A DNA stretch of 64,000 bases, taken from a virus. The notes beneath the pieces were generated by a model, which ran no database searches, had not been told where the DNA came from, and saw only the letters and a list, made by a program, of their open reading frames with translations. The stretch covers positions 1 to 64,000 of IMG/VR virus record IMGVR_UViG_3300031977_001585; one strand, 5' to 3'. Below, piece by piece: positions 29,329-37,948 of this stretch; the stretch's first letter is position 1; every line of letters begins with the position of its first letter. The position numbers and the translations under genes were made by a program.

Positions 29329-29769
29329 TTACCTTATCCTCGCAATATTCACGTTAACCGAAACCTCTTGCTCGAAGTCTACCACATTGAACTTCACAAG
29401 AACGTCAACCGAATTATAATCTGGTTTAATGTTAACTATGACCTGATTCACGATTGCTCTTGGTTCATAGTTAGATATAGTTGATTCAACGAGAGTCTTG
29501 ATGTCTCGTTTGTTTAAATCTGTATCGAGTTCAAACAGCAAACTGCCCAAGTCCGCACCCAACAAAGGACGGAATGGTCGAGACCCATGATTCGTCATCA
29601 ACAGATTCTTTACAGACTGTATGACTGCCTGTGCGTCTTTCTTCTGGTAGATGTCCCCCGATGGTTTCTTCATGAAGGTACAATCGATATCAGAATTAAC
29701 GACGGCTACCGATACAGTGATCGGTCGAGTTGACAAATTTAAGTCTTGTAAAGAACTAATCTTAGGCAT
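29329..29769 (-). CDS. gp25: Baseplate wedge subunit gp25
   Basis: 146 aa, GPW/gp25 family. The central core (VKNLLMTNHGSRPFRPLLG, then SLLFELD) contains the conserved FRP...G and LFE elements. gp25 forms part of the wedge core that connects to the sheath. It is preceded by its own late promoter, so gp25-gp6-gp7-like are probably one late transcript. Confidence 0.95.
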   Translation of the reverse strand: MPKISSLQDLNLSTRPITVSVAVVNSDIDCTFMKKPSGDIYQKKDAQAVIQSVKNLLMTNHGSRPFRPLLGADLGSLLFELDTDLNKRDIKTLVESTISNYEPRAIVNQVIVNIKPDYNSVDVLVKFNVVDFEQEVSVNVNIARIR

Positions 29770-29790
29770 TGCGTTAAACTCTTTTTTGTG

Positions 29791-29798
29791 TATTTATA
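29791..29798 (-). promoter_or_regulatory. T4-type late promoter for gp25
   Basis: Exact TATAAATA overlapping the stop of the upstream gene at 29794. The expected start near 29785 leaves about 16 nt before the gp25 ATG. Confidence 0.82.
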
Positions 29799-31203
29799 TG
29801 AGTCCACCGATGAATTCTTCAAATTCTTCGGGAGTCATATTTTCGGTGTCCGGTGCCTTGATATCATCAAGGTTCGGCAACTCTGGTGGTCCTTTGTGTT
29901 TCAGTTCATCGACCCCTTCCGGTATGTCGACAATGCCGTCTATTATATCCGGTAGAGCAACACTGAATGAGATCGGTAGTCCGATCAACATTAACACGTC
30001 GCACAGTGTTAGATCTAGGAACGACAGCAGTTTACCCAGACCGATTGCATCAAGGAACTTCTTGATCTTCCTGATCCAGATGTTCAGCAGTTCCTTCATG
30101 GAGATTGTCTTCCAGTCACGTGCGGCCGTTACGAGTTGGTGTACGTGCTCCTCGATAGACTCTACTGTCTTATCTATCTCTCCCCCCATGATGTCACTCA
30201 ATTTGATATTGAACGGTGCTGGTAGGGGAATGCCTAGATCCATGAGTTCATCGACAAACGCATTCTTGATCTTACCGATCTCCTTGTTGAGGTCAAAGTT
30301 CTCGAAGTCTTCCTTGAGTTGCTCTGCCTGTTGCTTGACCCTTTCGATCTCTCGATCCATCTTCTCCTTTGCCGCGTCGATCATAGAACGAATCCATTCA
30401 GCAACATCGAATGACAATGGGATAGGTAGATCGGGCAACCCTAATGCGTCCCAGATCACCTTGAACTTACCGATCAGTTTGTCGAACAGTTTGAACAAAG
30501 AGTTAGTGCAGTACTCCATGATCTCGTTTTTAATATAAGACCACGTAAGTTTTGCCTTGTACTCATCACACAGTTGTCCGAACTCTCCTTTATAGTACTG
30601 GTATTCGGCATCAACCATAGCATAGAACTTGTCGACACCTTCCTCGATCTGCTTCTTTAGTTCTTTCTGATAGTCCGGATTGGCAATCTGTAGCACATCA
30701 ATCTGTAGACCAAGTATCGATACCTCGAACTCAACAGGGATAATCTTAGAGATCATCTCCATCATCTTGACCGGAACAAAGATGTGGTATTCCTGAATCA
30801 GTTCAGTGAATGCGTCCTCTGCTTCCTTTTCCCAGTCACGTACATCTCCTTTTGACCACCACGGGGCAAACAAGTCGGAGACGGTTTCGATCGTTTTCTC
30901 GACATCCTCGACCGTACCCATGATCTCATCGTAGACTTCAGTGCCTAGGTCGAACGATTCGAGTGCTTGGATCTGTGACTGCAGTTCTGCCCTTGCATCC
31001 TCCGGAGCATTCTTAATCTGCTTCTCTAGGTCACGTATCTGTGTCTCGATTTCTTCACTCTTTCCTGAGAGGTCGAGTTTTGCAGCGTCCACGTACGACG
31101 TGATCTGAGGTGGTATGTCACTCAGTTTATTGAACAGGTTGACAATGTCTGCCTTCTTCGGTAGTCCACCACCTTCGCAAGACAGTTCAAGAGTTAAGTC
31201 CAC
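29794..31203 (-). CDS. Large helical baseplate/hub-associated protein
   Basis: 469 aa, GTG start overlapping the stop of the spike gene (TAGTG). Almost entirely alpha-helical, with coiled-coil stretches at about 45-75, 195-225 and 270-310, and hydrophobic segments near 335-350 and 390-430. An IPLPAPFNIKLSDI motif resembles conserved helical structural proteins that follow gp5 in cyanophage-like T4 relatives. Probable virion or hub protein; exact role not known. Confidence 0.7.
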   Translation of the reverse strand: MDLTLELSCEGGGLPKKADIVNLFNKLSDIPPQITSYVDAAKLDLSGKSEEIETQIRDLEKQIKNAPEDARAELQSQIQALESFDLGTEVYDEIMGTVEDVEKTIETVSDLFAPWWSKGDVRDWEKEAEDAFTELIQEYHIFVPVKMMEMISKIIPVEFEVSILGLQIDVLQIANPDYQKELKKQIEEGVDKFYAMVDAEYQYYKGEFGQLCDEYKAKLTWSYIKNEIMEYCTNSLFKLFDKLIGKFKVIWDALGLPDLPIPLSFDVAEWIRSMIDAAKEKMDREIERVKQQAEQLKEDFENFDLNKEIGKIKNAFVDELMDLGIPLPAPFNIKLSDIMGGEIDKTVESIEEHVHQLVTAARDWKTISMKELLNIWIRKIKKFLDAIGLGKLLSFLDLTLCDVLMLIGLPISFSVALPDIIDGIVDIPEGVDELKHKGPPELPNLDDIKAPDTENMTPEEFEEFIGGLI

Positions 31204-31808
31204 TAGAATGTCTTGCCATTGATACTGACACCAGCACCCGATATGAGGTTGATGCCCTTGGTTGAATCGATTGTTGTAACACCCTTGACAGTGATGTTGC
31301 AGTCATTGATCACCTCGATGATGCAGTCGTTCATCACTTTAATCTTAAGGGTACCGTCCTCTAGCATCTCGTAGTGCGTACCTGAACGATGTCTCTCTTT
31401 GATTCGTTCCTTCCCTTCGGTATCGTCATACTCTTTGTAGTGACCTCTCTCGGTCTCGTACACCTTGTTGTACGGATAGTTCTCTTCTGCCAGTGAATTG
31501 TCATCACCTTCCTTCGGCATTGCCCCGATGACCAACGGCAGCTGCGAGTTAGGTCCGTCAAGGAACATACCGAATACGTTAGTACCCACTAACAGACCAA
31601 CGTACTGTCCGGTACTCTTGTGTACCCCCTGTGTGACGGGAACAACGATCTGTGCCCACGGTAGATCTTCGGGTGCGATATCGTCATAGACACCGTACAC
31701 ACTGACCTTCACACGACCCAACTTCTTCGGATCTTTGTTGTCGACGACCTTACCGACGAACCATCGGGTCTGGTCTCCATAGTAATCAATAAAATGCTTC
31801 GGGATCAT
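31203..31808 (-). CDS. gp5: Baseplate hub spike protein, gp5-like without lysozyme domain
   Basis: 201 aa. An N-terminal OB-fold (about 14-100) carries WFVGKVVDNKDPKKLGRVKV and LVIGAMP. A C-terminal trimeric beta-helix-like region follows (IKVMNDCIIEVINDCNITVKG, read in parts). T4 gp5 is 575 aa with a lysozyme domain between these parts; it is absent here. The OB-helix layout is closer to gpV-type spikes. It sits between the hub gp27-like gene and the helical protein. Confidence 0.87.
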   Translation of the reverse strand: MIPKHFIDYYGDQTRWFVGKVVDNKDPKKLGRVKVSVYGVYDDIAPEDLPWAQIVVPVTQGVHKSTGQYVGLLVGTNVFGMFLDGPNSQLPLVIGAMPKEGDDNSLAEENYPYNKVYETERGHYKEYDDTEGKERIKERHRSGTHYEMLEDGTLKIKVMNDCIIEVINDCNITVKGVTTIDSTKGINLISGAGVSINGKTF

Positions 31809-33121
31809 TCTTCGACACCACCATTAGATAATTTAACACAAGAAAGGGATACGTCATACCCCTCCGTTTTGAATGAATGTTTTGCCGCAAAGACCAAGTA
31901 GTCACCGGACTTATGCGGATCATACTTTGCTTTTTCGTCGACCATGTTCGCAGACTGGAATAGTATGCGTGTTGGGATACCAATCGTCAGATGCGACATG
32001 GTAAGATAGTCGAACCCGTCGACGGTTACGGTCATTGGATTGAATGTCATGAGGTTCTTGATCGTTCGACTGATTATATTCAATCGATATTCGGATGTCT
32101 CCTTGGATTGGTTGAACGAGTCCGTACCCTCGAACCCTTGGAACCCACCGATCTGGGTGATCACTCGACTGGTCATCTCGTTGAACGGTTCATCGTCAAC
32201 CTTAAAGTCATCGGTATAGAAACGTTTGCGGCCTAGCAATCCATCCTTGTCTAATGGTTCCATCACGTGCTTCACGATATCGAACCCTACTTCGGTTGAC
32301 TTATCTGCAAGTACATCGTAGTACTGATACTTGGAACCGATCAGTGCCTTGTCGATCATATCCAATAGGTTCGATGTCGATCGATGGTCGTGGTTCTTGA
32401 TGACACGTCGACGTTGAGTTGCTCCTGCATTGCTAGAGGCATTGTTTACGTAGGGCACACCATCCTTACCTCCGTTCCACGGTCCTAGTTGCATCATGGT
32501 CTTGATATCGAGTAGGTACAGTTTGTCGTCGTTCAGTCGAGAGTGTAGGTAGAACGGATACCCTTCGGTCGTCGTCATGCGGTTCTTCACCCAACATATT
32601 GCATCGATCGGAGTGAGATTCGGTATGATCATCTTCATGTCTTGGATGTCGTTAGCAGTGCCCTTGACATCCTTTCCAACGAACTCCTTAGCAATCTTTG
32701 CGACAATGGTCGACGGTGTACCGGAGTAACTCTTGTTGACATTCTTGAGGTTAGACTCATACCAGTGCGCCTCGATAAGGTGCACGATGAACACTTCGGT
32801 ATCTTCGTTCTGATCGGCACGTGAGGACATCAAGATCTTGTCAATGCGGAACGTCTTGTCAACGTAAGGCATCATGATCTTAGGATCGTCAGTAAAGTAG
32901 TCGATCTTTACCGTCACGACATCACTGCTACGAATATCGAAGTCAGTCATGATTGCACGAGTGTCTGTGAACATCATCGTCGCAGTGAGATACGGTTTGT
33001 CTAGGTGCTCGAAGATATCGATATCGGTCACTAAGTACTTGATATCAATAGTTGTATCGTACGAACTTGAATGTAAAACAACCGACTCAAGTTTGTACGG
33101 AGTGTTCTGCTCGACAGTCAT
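31805..33121 (-). CDS. gp27: Baseplate hub protein, gp27-like
   Basis: 438 aa. Beta-rich, with sheet segments like FEHLDKPYLTATMMFTD near 35 and YPFYLHSRLNDDKLYLLDI near 185, as in hub proteins that form the trimeric torus above the spike. T4 gp27 is 391 aa. It overlaps the spike gene by 4 nt (ATGA), so the two partners are translationally coupled. gp27 identity is from fold style and context, not from strong motif identity. Confidence 0.75.
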   Translation of the reverse strand: MTVEQNTPYKLESVVLHSSSYDTTIDIKYLVTDIDIFEHLDKPYLTATMMFTDTRAIMTDFDIRSSDVVTVKIDYFTDDPKIMMPYVDKTFRIDKILMSSRADQNEDTEVFIVHLIEAHWYESNLKNVNKSYSGTPSTIVAKIAKEFVGKDVKGTANDIQDMKMIIPNLTPIDAICWVKNRMTTTEGYPFYLHSRLNDDKLYLLDIKTMMQLGPWNGGKDGVPYVNNASSNAGATQRRRVIKNHDHRSTSNLLDMIDKALIGSKYQYYDVLADKSTEVGFDIVKHVMEPLDKDGLLGRKRFYTDDFKVDDEPFNEMTSRVITQIGGFQGFEGTDSFNQSKETSEYRLNIISRTIKNLMTFNPMTVTVDGFDYLTMSHLTIGIPTRILFQSANMVDEKAKYDPHKSGDYLVFAAKHSFKTEGYDVSLSCVKLSNGGVEE

Positions 33122-33123
33122 AA

Positions 33124-33870
33124 TTAACCTATTGCGTCACGGAATGCCTTCACTACGTCACCGACGGCCGATTCCTTGAGTGCTCGAATTCTTCTTAGTT
33201 CGTTGTTGGTTGTTCTATAGTAGTCGTAGTGACTGACCTGTGCTGGTGTGACGACCTCATTATCAATCGTCGTGTGCTTCCCTGTGTAAGGATCGATGTC
33301 TACCTGTTCACCGTTGTACGTGTGATACTTAGTCGATAGATATTGAGGTTCGATCGAGTAGGCAGTCAGTGTCTGAATCTCTTCGGACTCACCAACCACC
33401 GATGTGAGGTCTTCACCGGACGATGCGAACGTGCCTTCGTATACCTCGATCACGAGTTGACCTAGGTTCACATCACGTGATAGGACTCTACCTGACGCAC
33501 CTGACGTTTGCCCTGTGACCAACTGACCGACGAACATCTTGTCTAGCATGTTTTGGTTAGTGTTTACTACGGTATGTGGTAGATCCTTCTTCACCTGATC
33601 GAGCACTTGAATGTCCGTGCGAGGCCATCCACACTCTCGTAGATCCGGATTCATGAGGTAGAACGTCCAGTGCAACTGTGGGTTATTGTACAGTTTGTAT
33701 GCGACGTGGTCTGCACGTTCACCGTGTTGGATGTAATAGTCGACATAGAAGGAGTCGTTCACTCGCAAGGTGTCTAGAACCTCTGCGTATACCGTTAGGT
33801 CTTCGGTAAAACTCAGTTCGTCGGCATCTCCGAATCGATATGACGTGTACGGAAACATTTTGAAAAACAT
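33124..33870 (-). CDS. gp53: Baseplate wedge subunit gp53
   Basis: 248 aa. YIQHGERADHVAYKLYNNPQ and LHWTFYLMN near 48-75 are diagnostic of gp53 (PF11246), which shares a LysM-like fold. T4 gp53 clamps wedges together. The C-terminus (VSHYDYYRTTNNELRRIRAL) also fits. It starts within TAATG at the end of the tube-cap gene. Confidence 0.92.
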   Translation of the reverse strand: MFFKMFPYTSYRFGDADELSFTEDLTVYAEVLDTLRVNDSFYVDYYIQHGERADHVAYKLYNNPQLHWTFYLMNPDLRECGWPRTDIQVLDQVKKDLPHTVVNTNQNMLDKMFVGQLVTGQTSGASGRVLSRDVNLGQLVIEVYEGTFASSGEDLTSVVGESEEIQTLTAYSIEPQYLSTKYHTYNGEQVDIDPYTGKHTTIDNEVVTPAQVSHYDYYRTTNNELRRIRALKESAVGDVVKAFRDAIG

Positions 33871-35201
33871 TAGTAACCCTCCTCAATGTCTGTTCTGTTG
33901 AGTGCGATATCTTCCTTAAAGGTAAGTGCTAGATCATACTCTACTGGACGACCGTCTTTATGGTATGCCATGCTGGACGGGTTATAGTTAGTTGCAATAC
34001 TCTCTAGGTAGCACTTCTTGATCTTGGTACCGATTTGTACTTCGTTACCCTCAGAGTCTGTCGACGTGAGTTCGATGTTGAACATCCACGGATATTTGTA
34101 ACCGACGATCGTACCACCTCGGGCATTGATCGGTTCTGGGAATGCATAGTGACGGAAACGATAGATGATTGCTTCGACCATCTCTGCTTCTGCCTCACTC
34201 ACGGGAATGAACTTGAACTGGAATTGGAACTGACGTAGGTTTACACCCTTGAACATTGCACGGGTGTTCGGGTTGATCGTTACCTGTGCGGCAAGGCTCA
34301 TTGCTCCACGTAGTTCATCCGGTATTGCTTTACCTACCAGACTCTGTGCTCCACGTAGTGCGGCAACCTTAGCAAGATCATTTCCGTCGGTAGTGCCAGA
34401 GAACAAATCACCGATTGACTTGAATCCATTAACCAATGCCTGACCTATAACACCCGTCATCGTGCTACCACTATTGAATGCATTCAATGCAGCCGCACCT
34501 GACATACCTAAGTCAACGTTAGTGTACTGCATAGCATCGTTTACTGCAAACCCGACAGGTAGGTAGAGAGCAATCTGTTCTGCTACTTGGGGTTGAGTTT
34601 CCGGTGCCATTTCCGGTGCGTTCTCATCACCTGCTTCTCCGGACTTAGGTTTGTCCCCTTCACTCATTTCCTTGAGAGTCTTGTCTGCAGCTGCCTTCTC
34701 TGCTTCACATGCATCTAGTTCGTTCTGTGTCTGTTTGATCTCAGTCTGACACTCATTATATTCTTTTTCTGCTTGAAGTGCCTTAGCATTATCCATCCTA
34801 CCTTGACCTTCAGATTTGACTTCATTGATTGTATCTTCTGCGTCTTGGGCACGTGCTTTAAGTTCTGTCAGTTTTGCCTGCAAGTTCTTCTTTCTCTCTT
34901 CGAACTCATCGGTAATCTTCTTTGACTTTTCATGTTTCTTTGCAATCCCATCAACGCTTTCTTTACCTGCCTCTACTGTCGATAGAGTCTTGACAGGTTC
35001 GAATAGAATTTTAGTAGGGCATCGTTTACCGGCAGTTGTGCCGTCGGCAGGATACTGCAGTTTACCAGACTTCTGCTTGTTCTTCTTCTTTGCCTTGGTT
35101 TCGGTAGGACCGTCTTCACTACCACCTGCTGCGCGTCGTAGTTGTTCGGGGGTTAGTTTGTCCCCAACCTCCACATCAAAGATGTCGTCGTTATCTGCCA
35201 T
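33870..35201 (-). CDS. gp48: Baseplate tail-tube cap, gp48/gp54-like
   Basis: 443 aa. The C-terminal half (about 295-443) has NPNTRAMFKGVNLRQFQFQF and FIPVSEAEAEMVEAIIYRFR, then HYAFPEP, typical of gp48/gp54 tube-initiation proteins. The N-terminal part is unusual: a Lys-rich stretch (about 36-45) and a long charged coiled coil (about 88-185). The coiled coil may be a template or tether. Expressed from the minus-strand late promoter at 35235-35242. Confidence 0.75.
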   Translation of the reverse strand: MADNDDIFDVEVGDKLTPEQLRRAAGGSEDGPTETKAKKKNKQKSGKLQYPADGTTAGKRCPTKILFEPVKTLSTVEAGKESVDGIAKKHEKSKKITDEFEERKKNLQAKLTELKARAQDAEDTINEVKSEGQGRMDNAKALQAEKEYNECQTEIKQTQNELDACEAEKAAADKTLKEMSEGDKPKSGEAGDENAPEMAPETQPQVAEQIALYLPVGFAVNDAMQYTNVDLGMSGAAALNAFNSGSTMTGVIGQALVNGFKSIGDLFSGTTDGNDLAKVAALRGAQSLVGKAIPDELRGAMSLAAQVTINPNTRAMFKGVNLRQFQFQFKFIPVSEAEAEMVEAIIYRFRHYAFPEPINARGGTIVGYKYPWMFNIELTSTDSEGNEVQIGTKIKKCYLESIATNYNPSSMAYHKDGRPVEYDLALTFKEDIALNRTDIEEGY

Positions 35202-35217
35202 GAGAGAATCTCGTGTC

Positions 35218-35225
35218 TATAAATA
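35218..35225 (+). promoter_or_regulatory. T4-type late promoter, rightward
   Basis: Exact TATAAATA on the plus strand. The expected start is about 35231, 24 nt before the gp4-like ATG. It lies inside the region transcribed from the opposing leftward promoter. Confidence 0.82.
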
Positions 35226-35234
35226 TGATTTAAC

Positions 35235-35242
35235 TATTTATA
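35235..35242 (-). promoter_or_regulatory. T4-type late promoter, leftward
   Basis: Exact TATAAATA on the minus strand, only 9 bp from the rightward box. The expected start is about 35229, 28 nt before the ATG of the tube-cap gene. The two boxes face each other, yet their start points diverge. Confidence 0.82.
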
Positions 35243-35254
35243 CACGAAATCCAA

Positions 35255-35767
35255 ATGAAGACTTACAAGGGACGATACAAACCAAGCAACCCGTCGAAGT
35301 ACGTAGGTGACATCGACAACGTGGTGTATCGTTCGGGGTGGGAACGTCACGTAATGAAGTGGTGTGACACCAACCCCGATGTCGAACAATGGATGTCCGA
35401 AGAACTAATTATACCATACATATGTGAGACTGACAAGAAACCTCACCGATACTTTATGGACTTTGTGATCAAGTATCGATCCGGTCGAGTGACACTGGTT
35501 GAAGTCAAACCAGAGAAAGAGACCAAACGTCCAGAGAGGACGCAAGGCAAGTCACGACAGAGACTGCTCAGTGAGGGTCTCACCTACGTTAAGAATCAGT
35601 CCAAGTGGAAGGCTGCATCCGAATACGCAAAGGATCGGGGATACCACTTCGAGATCTGGACAGAGAAAGAACTCACCGCAATGGGCATCATGCCCAAGTC
35701 GACGCAACGCATGCGTACTAAGAAACCCCTGAAAAAATTACCCCCGTTCAGAAAAAAGAAAAAATGA
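35255..35767 (+). CDS. gp4: Head-completion nuclease, gp4-like
   Basis: 170 aa, close to T4 gp4 (150 aa). It contains VVYRSGWERHVMKWCD, then HRYFMDFVIKYRSGRVTLVEVK, with the D...EVK core of the restriction-endonuclease-like fold used by gp4/TnsA-type proteins. In T4, gp4 is needed to finish filled heads before tail joining. The C-terminus is strongly basic (KKPLKKLPPFRKKKK). First gene of the rightward late operon. Confidence 0.82.
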   Translation: MKTYKGRYKPSNPSKYVGDIDNVVYRSGWERHVMKWCDTNPDVEQWMSEELIIPYICETDKKPHRYFMDFVIKYRSGRVTLVEVKPEKETKRPERTQGKSRQRLLSEGLTYVKNQSKWKAASEYAKDRGYHFEIWTEKELTAMGIMPKSTQRMRTKKPLKKLPPFRKKKK

Positions 35768-35768
35768 G

Positions 35769-35776
35769 TATAAATA
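35769..35776 (+). promoter_or_regulatory. T4-type late promoter
   Basis: Exact TATAAATA directly after the gp4-like stop. The expected start near 35782 gives a 26-nt leader to the ATG at 35808. It serves the block through gp26 and the tape measure, which shows no further late box. Confidence 0.82.
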
Positions 35777-35807
35777 GAACCATTAGGTCTTAACAGAACG
35801 GATACAC

Positions 35808-36407
35808 ATGTCTAACATCTTTCAACGACTAGAGTTACAGGCGTTCCGTGCTGGGGTCACTCCACGTACCAAGGAGTCCCGTGCATGGTTTCAAAAGAAA
35901 ATTAAGAACCTTCGTAGCATCAATCGTGAAGAACTAATGAAAGAAGATCCCCTGAAGCAGACTTCAGAGGAGATTGTGGGTAGTATGTACATGTTCTTCT
36001 ATGACCCAAAGTTCAAGAACGATCGAGTCAAACTACCGTACTTCGATTCGTTCCCTTTGGTTGTAGTTGTCGGTCCAGCAAAGGGTGGGTTCTTGGGGTT
36101 AAACCTCCACTATCTACCTCCAGTGCTACGAGCAAAGATGCTCGACGCATTGATGGATATCACCAACAACGAGAAGTTCGATAAAACGACTCGGTTCAAG
36201 ATGTCGTATGAGTTGCTGGTTAAGACAAGCAAATTAAAATACTTCAAGCCGTGCCTCAAGCACTACTTGAACGAACATGTCCAGAGTAGATTCGCAATGG
36301 TACCTCCACCAGAGTGGGAGATTGCTACGTTCTTGCCAACACAGCAGTTCCGTTATGCAAGCAATGCGAAGGTCTACTACGACTCGAAACAGATGATAGG
36401 TGACTAA
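35808..36407 (+). CDS. Conserved structural/assembly protein of T4-like marine phages
   Basis: 199 aa. The pattern VGSMYMFFYDPKFKN, LPYFDSFPLVVVV, GFLGLNLHYLPPVLRAKMLDAL and FLPTQQFRY is familiar from cyanophage-like T4 relatives, where it lies beside tail genes, but I know no established function. Soluble, mixed alpha/beta, basic N-terminus. Upstream of the tube-like gene by 2 nt. Confidence 0.75.
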   Translation: MSNIFQRLELQAFRAGVTPRTKESRAWFQKKIKNLRSINREELMKEDPLKQTSEEIVGSMYMFFYDPKFKNDRVKLPYFDSFPLVVVVGPAKGGFLGLNLHYLPPVLRAKMLDALMDITNNEKFDKTTRFKMSYELLVKTSKLKYFKPCLKHYLNEHVQSRFAMVPPPEWEIATFLPTQQFRYASNAKVYYDSKQMIGD

Positions 36408-36409
36408 TC

Positions 36410-37039
36410 GTGGCAGGGATAGAAGAATTAAAGAGCAAGGTGATCTCGAAGAATGGTATGGCATTCTCGAACCAGTTCGGGATCGAGTTGCCTAGCATAG
36501 GTTCAGAAGACAAAGACACCCTGAACATCCTATGTAAGACTGCTGAACTTCCTGGTAAACAGATCACTACACTTGACCGTAATATAGGATTGCAGTTTGA
36601 AAAAGTAGTAAATGGATTTGCGGTTGCTGACGTTACGGTATCATTCATCATGCTGAATGACTACGGTGTCAAGAAATACTTTGACAAGTGGCAGAGTCTT
36701 ATGGTAGACGAAGAGGGTGGTCGTGTAGCATATAAGACAGACTACGCAAAGAAGATCACCATCCACCAGTTGTCAAAACCGCAAGTACGACTAGGATTCG
36801 ACCTAGGTCCACTTGATTTCAATTTCGATCTTTTCGGCAACTCTATATACAGTGTAGAGTTAGAGGACGCATTCCCGACATCGATCAATGCAATCTCTCT
36901 AGCAAACGACGCAGACCAGTTGGTTGAGTTCTCAGTGCAGTTCTCATTCACTCGATGGTCTGTCAAGCAAGACAAACGTGATAGTCTATCAGACATCATT
37001 GACGCTAAATTTAACGTGAACTTGGGCAAGTACATTTAA
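36410..37039 (+). CDS. Tail-tube-like protein (gp19/gp54 fold)
   Basis: 209 aa, GTG start 2 nt after the preceding stop. ILCKTAELPGKQITTLDRNI near 43 and FSVQFSFTRWSV near 175 match the beta-barrel tube fold of gp19-type proteins. It is longer than T4 gp19 (163 aa), and its place beside gp26 and the tape measure fits a tube-initiation or hub-tube junction role. Main tube versus initiator cannot be decided here. Confidence 0.75.
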   Translation: MAGIEELKSKVISKNGMAFSNQFGIELPSIGSEDKDTLNILCKTAELPGKQITTLDRNIGLQFEKVVNGFAVADVTVSFIMLNDYGVKKYFDKWQSLMVDEEGGRVAYKTDYAKKITIHQLSKPQVRLGFDLGPLDFNFDLFGNSIYSVELEDAFPTSINAISLANDADQLVEFSVQFSFTRWSVKQDKRDSLSDIIDAKFNVNLGKYI

Positions 37040-37054
37040 ATTATAGGATAAATT

Positions 37055-37762
37055 ATGGCATTACCAAAACTAAACGATAATCCTAGTTATAGGGTTACGG
37101 TACCGTCGACGGGGCAAGAAACTTCGTTCCGTCCGTTCTTGGTCAAAGAGCAAAAGGCATTGTTGATTGCATATGAGACACAAGACAAGAAGGATATGAT
37201 TCGTGCTGTTTTAAGAACGATCGAAGCATGTGTTGAAGAACCGTTAAAGGGAAATCTTACTACATTCGATGTAGACTATCTGTTCACGAAGATCCGTGCT
37301 AAGTCTGTCGGTGAAACTGCGGACATTCAAGTAAAGTGTTCGAAGTGTGAAGCAGTAAATGAAGTATCGGTTGAATTGGACGAAGTTGTGATGTCCGGTG
37401 AGGTTTCCGAAAATGTTATCGCACTCAATGATGACGTATCTATTGAAATGAGATACCCGACCTACGAGCAATTTATGGACAGTCAAACCTTGCTCGAAGA
37501 CGGTTCTCCAACAGAGACCTTAATGGATCTTTTGGTGGTTTGCATGGATAGTGTGTTGACAGAAGAAGAACGTATCGATATGTCCGGAGAAACTCGGGAG
37601 TCGATCAATGAGTTCTTAGAGTCGATGACTGCAGATCAGTTCGAACGAGTCACGACATTCGTAAGTAATATGCCTACAGTTTCGCAGGACATAGTCTTCA
37701 AGTGTACCTCATGTAAGACTAAGAACACACGAACCCTCAAGGGGATGGATGATTTTTTTTAA
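37055..37762 (+). CDS. gp26: Baseplate hub assembly chaperone, gp26-like (PF12322)
   Basis: 235 aa. FRPFLVKEQKALLIAYETQD near 28 is the hallmark of the T4 base-plate PF12322 family. Two CxxC pairs (CSKC about 90, CTSC about 222) are likely to bind one zinc. T4 gp26 is 208 aa and needed for hub assembly. The RBS is AGGATAAATT before ATG. The zero frame ends GAT-TTT-TTT-TAA inside a run of eight T, a classic slippery site (see the extension entry). Confidence 0.88.
   Translation: MALPKLNDNPSYRVTVPSTGQETSFRPFLVKEQKALLIAYETQDKKDMIRAVLRTIEACVEEPLKGNLTTFDVDYLFTKIRAKSVGETADIQVKCSKCEAVNEVSVELDEVVMSGEVSENVIALNDDVSIEMRYPTYEQFMDSQTLLEDGSPTETLMDLLVVCMDSVLTEEERIDMSGETRESINEFLESMTADQFERVTTFVSNMPTVSQDIVFKCTSCKTKNTRTLKGMDDFF
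37753..37759 (+). promoter_or_regulatory. Slippery heptamer T_TTT_TTT for -1 frameshift
   Basis: The heptamer is in the correct X_XXY_YYZ phase relative to the gp26-like frame and is followed immediately by the zero-frame TAA (37760-37762). Both Phe tRNAs can re-pair perfectly with UUU after a -1 slip. A 7-bp stem (37781-37787 with 37796-37802) lies 21 nt downstream. Confidence 0.75.
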
Positions 37763-37944
37763 TAAACCTCTCTCACGATAACTTGATGAACTACTATCAA
37801 GTCAATTTCCAACTACTAACAAATTTCAGTTACTCGTTGGATGAAGTCGAAAGAATGATACCGTGGGAGAGAGAAATTTATTTGACGATGCTAATCGAAG
37901 ACATCAAAGAGAAGAACGAAAGAGCAAAGCAACAACAAGGATAA
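37759..37944 (+). CDS. -1 frameshift extension of gp26-like protein
   Basis: After a -1 slip, reading continues TTA-ATA-AAC and runs 61 codons to TAA at 37942. The predicted fusion is about 296 aa. The extension (NYYQVNFQLLTNFSYSLDEV, then PWEREIYLTML) has the helical, aromatic character of tail-assembly-chaperone second domains. The frame also holds an ATG at 37786, but no Shine-Dalgarno sequence precedes it, so independent start is less likely. It lies between a tail chaperone and the tape measure, as the lambda G/GT system does. Confidence 0.72.
   Translation, partial: LINLSHDNLMNYYQVNFQLLTNFSYSLDEVERMIPWEREIYLTMLIEDIKEKNERAKQQQG
37781..37802 (+). other. Stem-loop downstream of slippery site
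   Basis: ACTTGAT pairs with ATCAAGT (7 bp, 8-nt loop). It may stimulate frameshifting, though the 21-nt spacing is longer than usual. It also hides the internal ATG at 37786 of the extension frame. Confidence 0.5.
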
Positions 37945-37948
37945 AAAA

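Noticed and set aside
29651-30538. Plus-strand open frame of 295 codons
   Set aside because: It lies antisense to gp25 and the helical protein, has no ribosome site or domain and a Ser/Ile-rich shadow composition.
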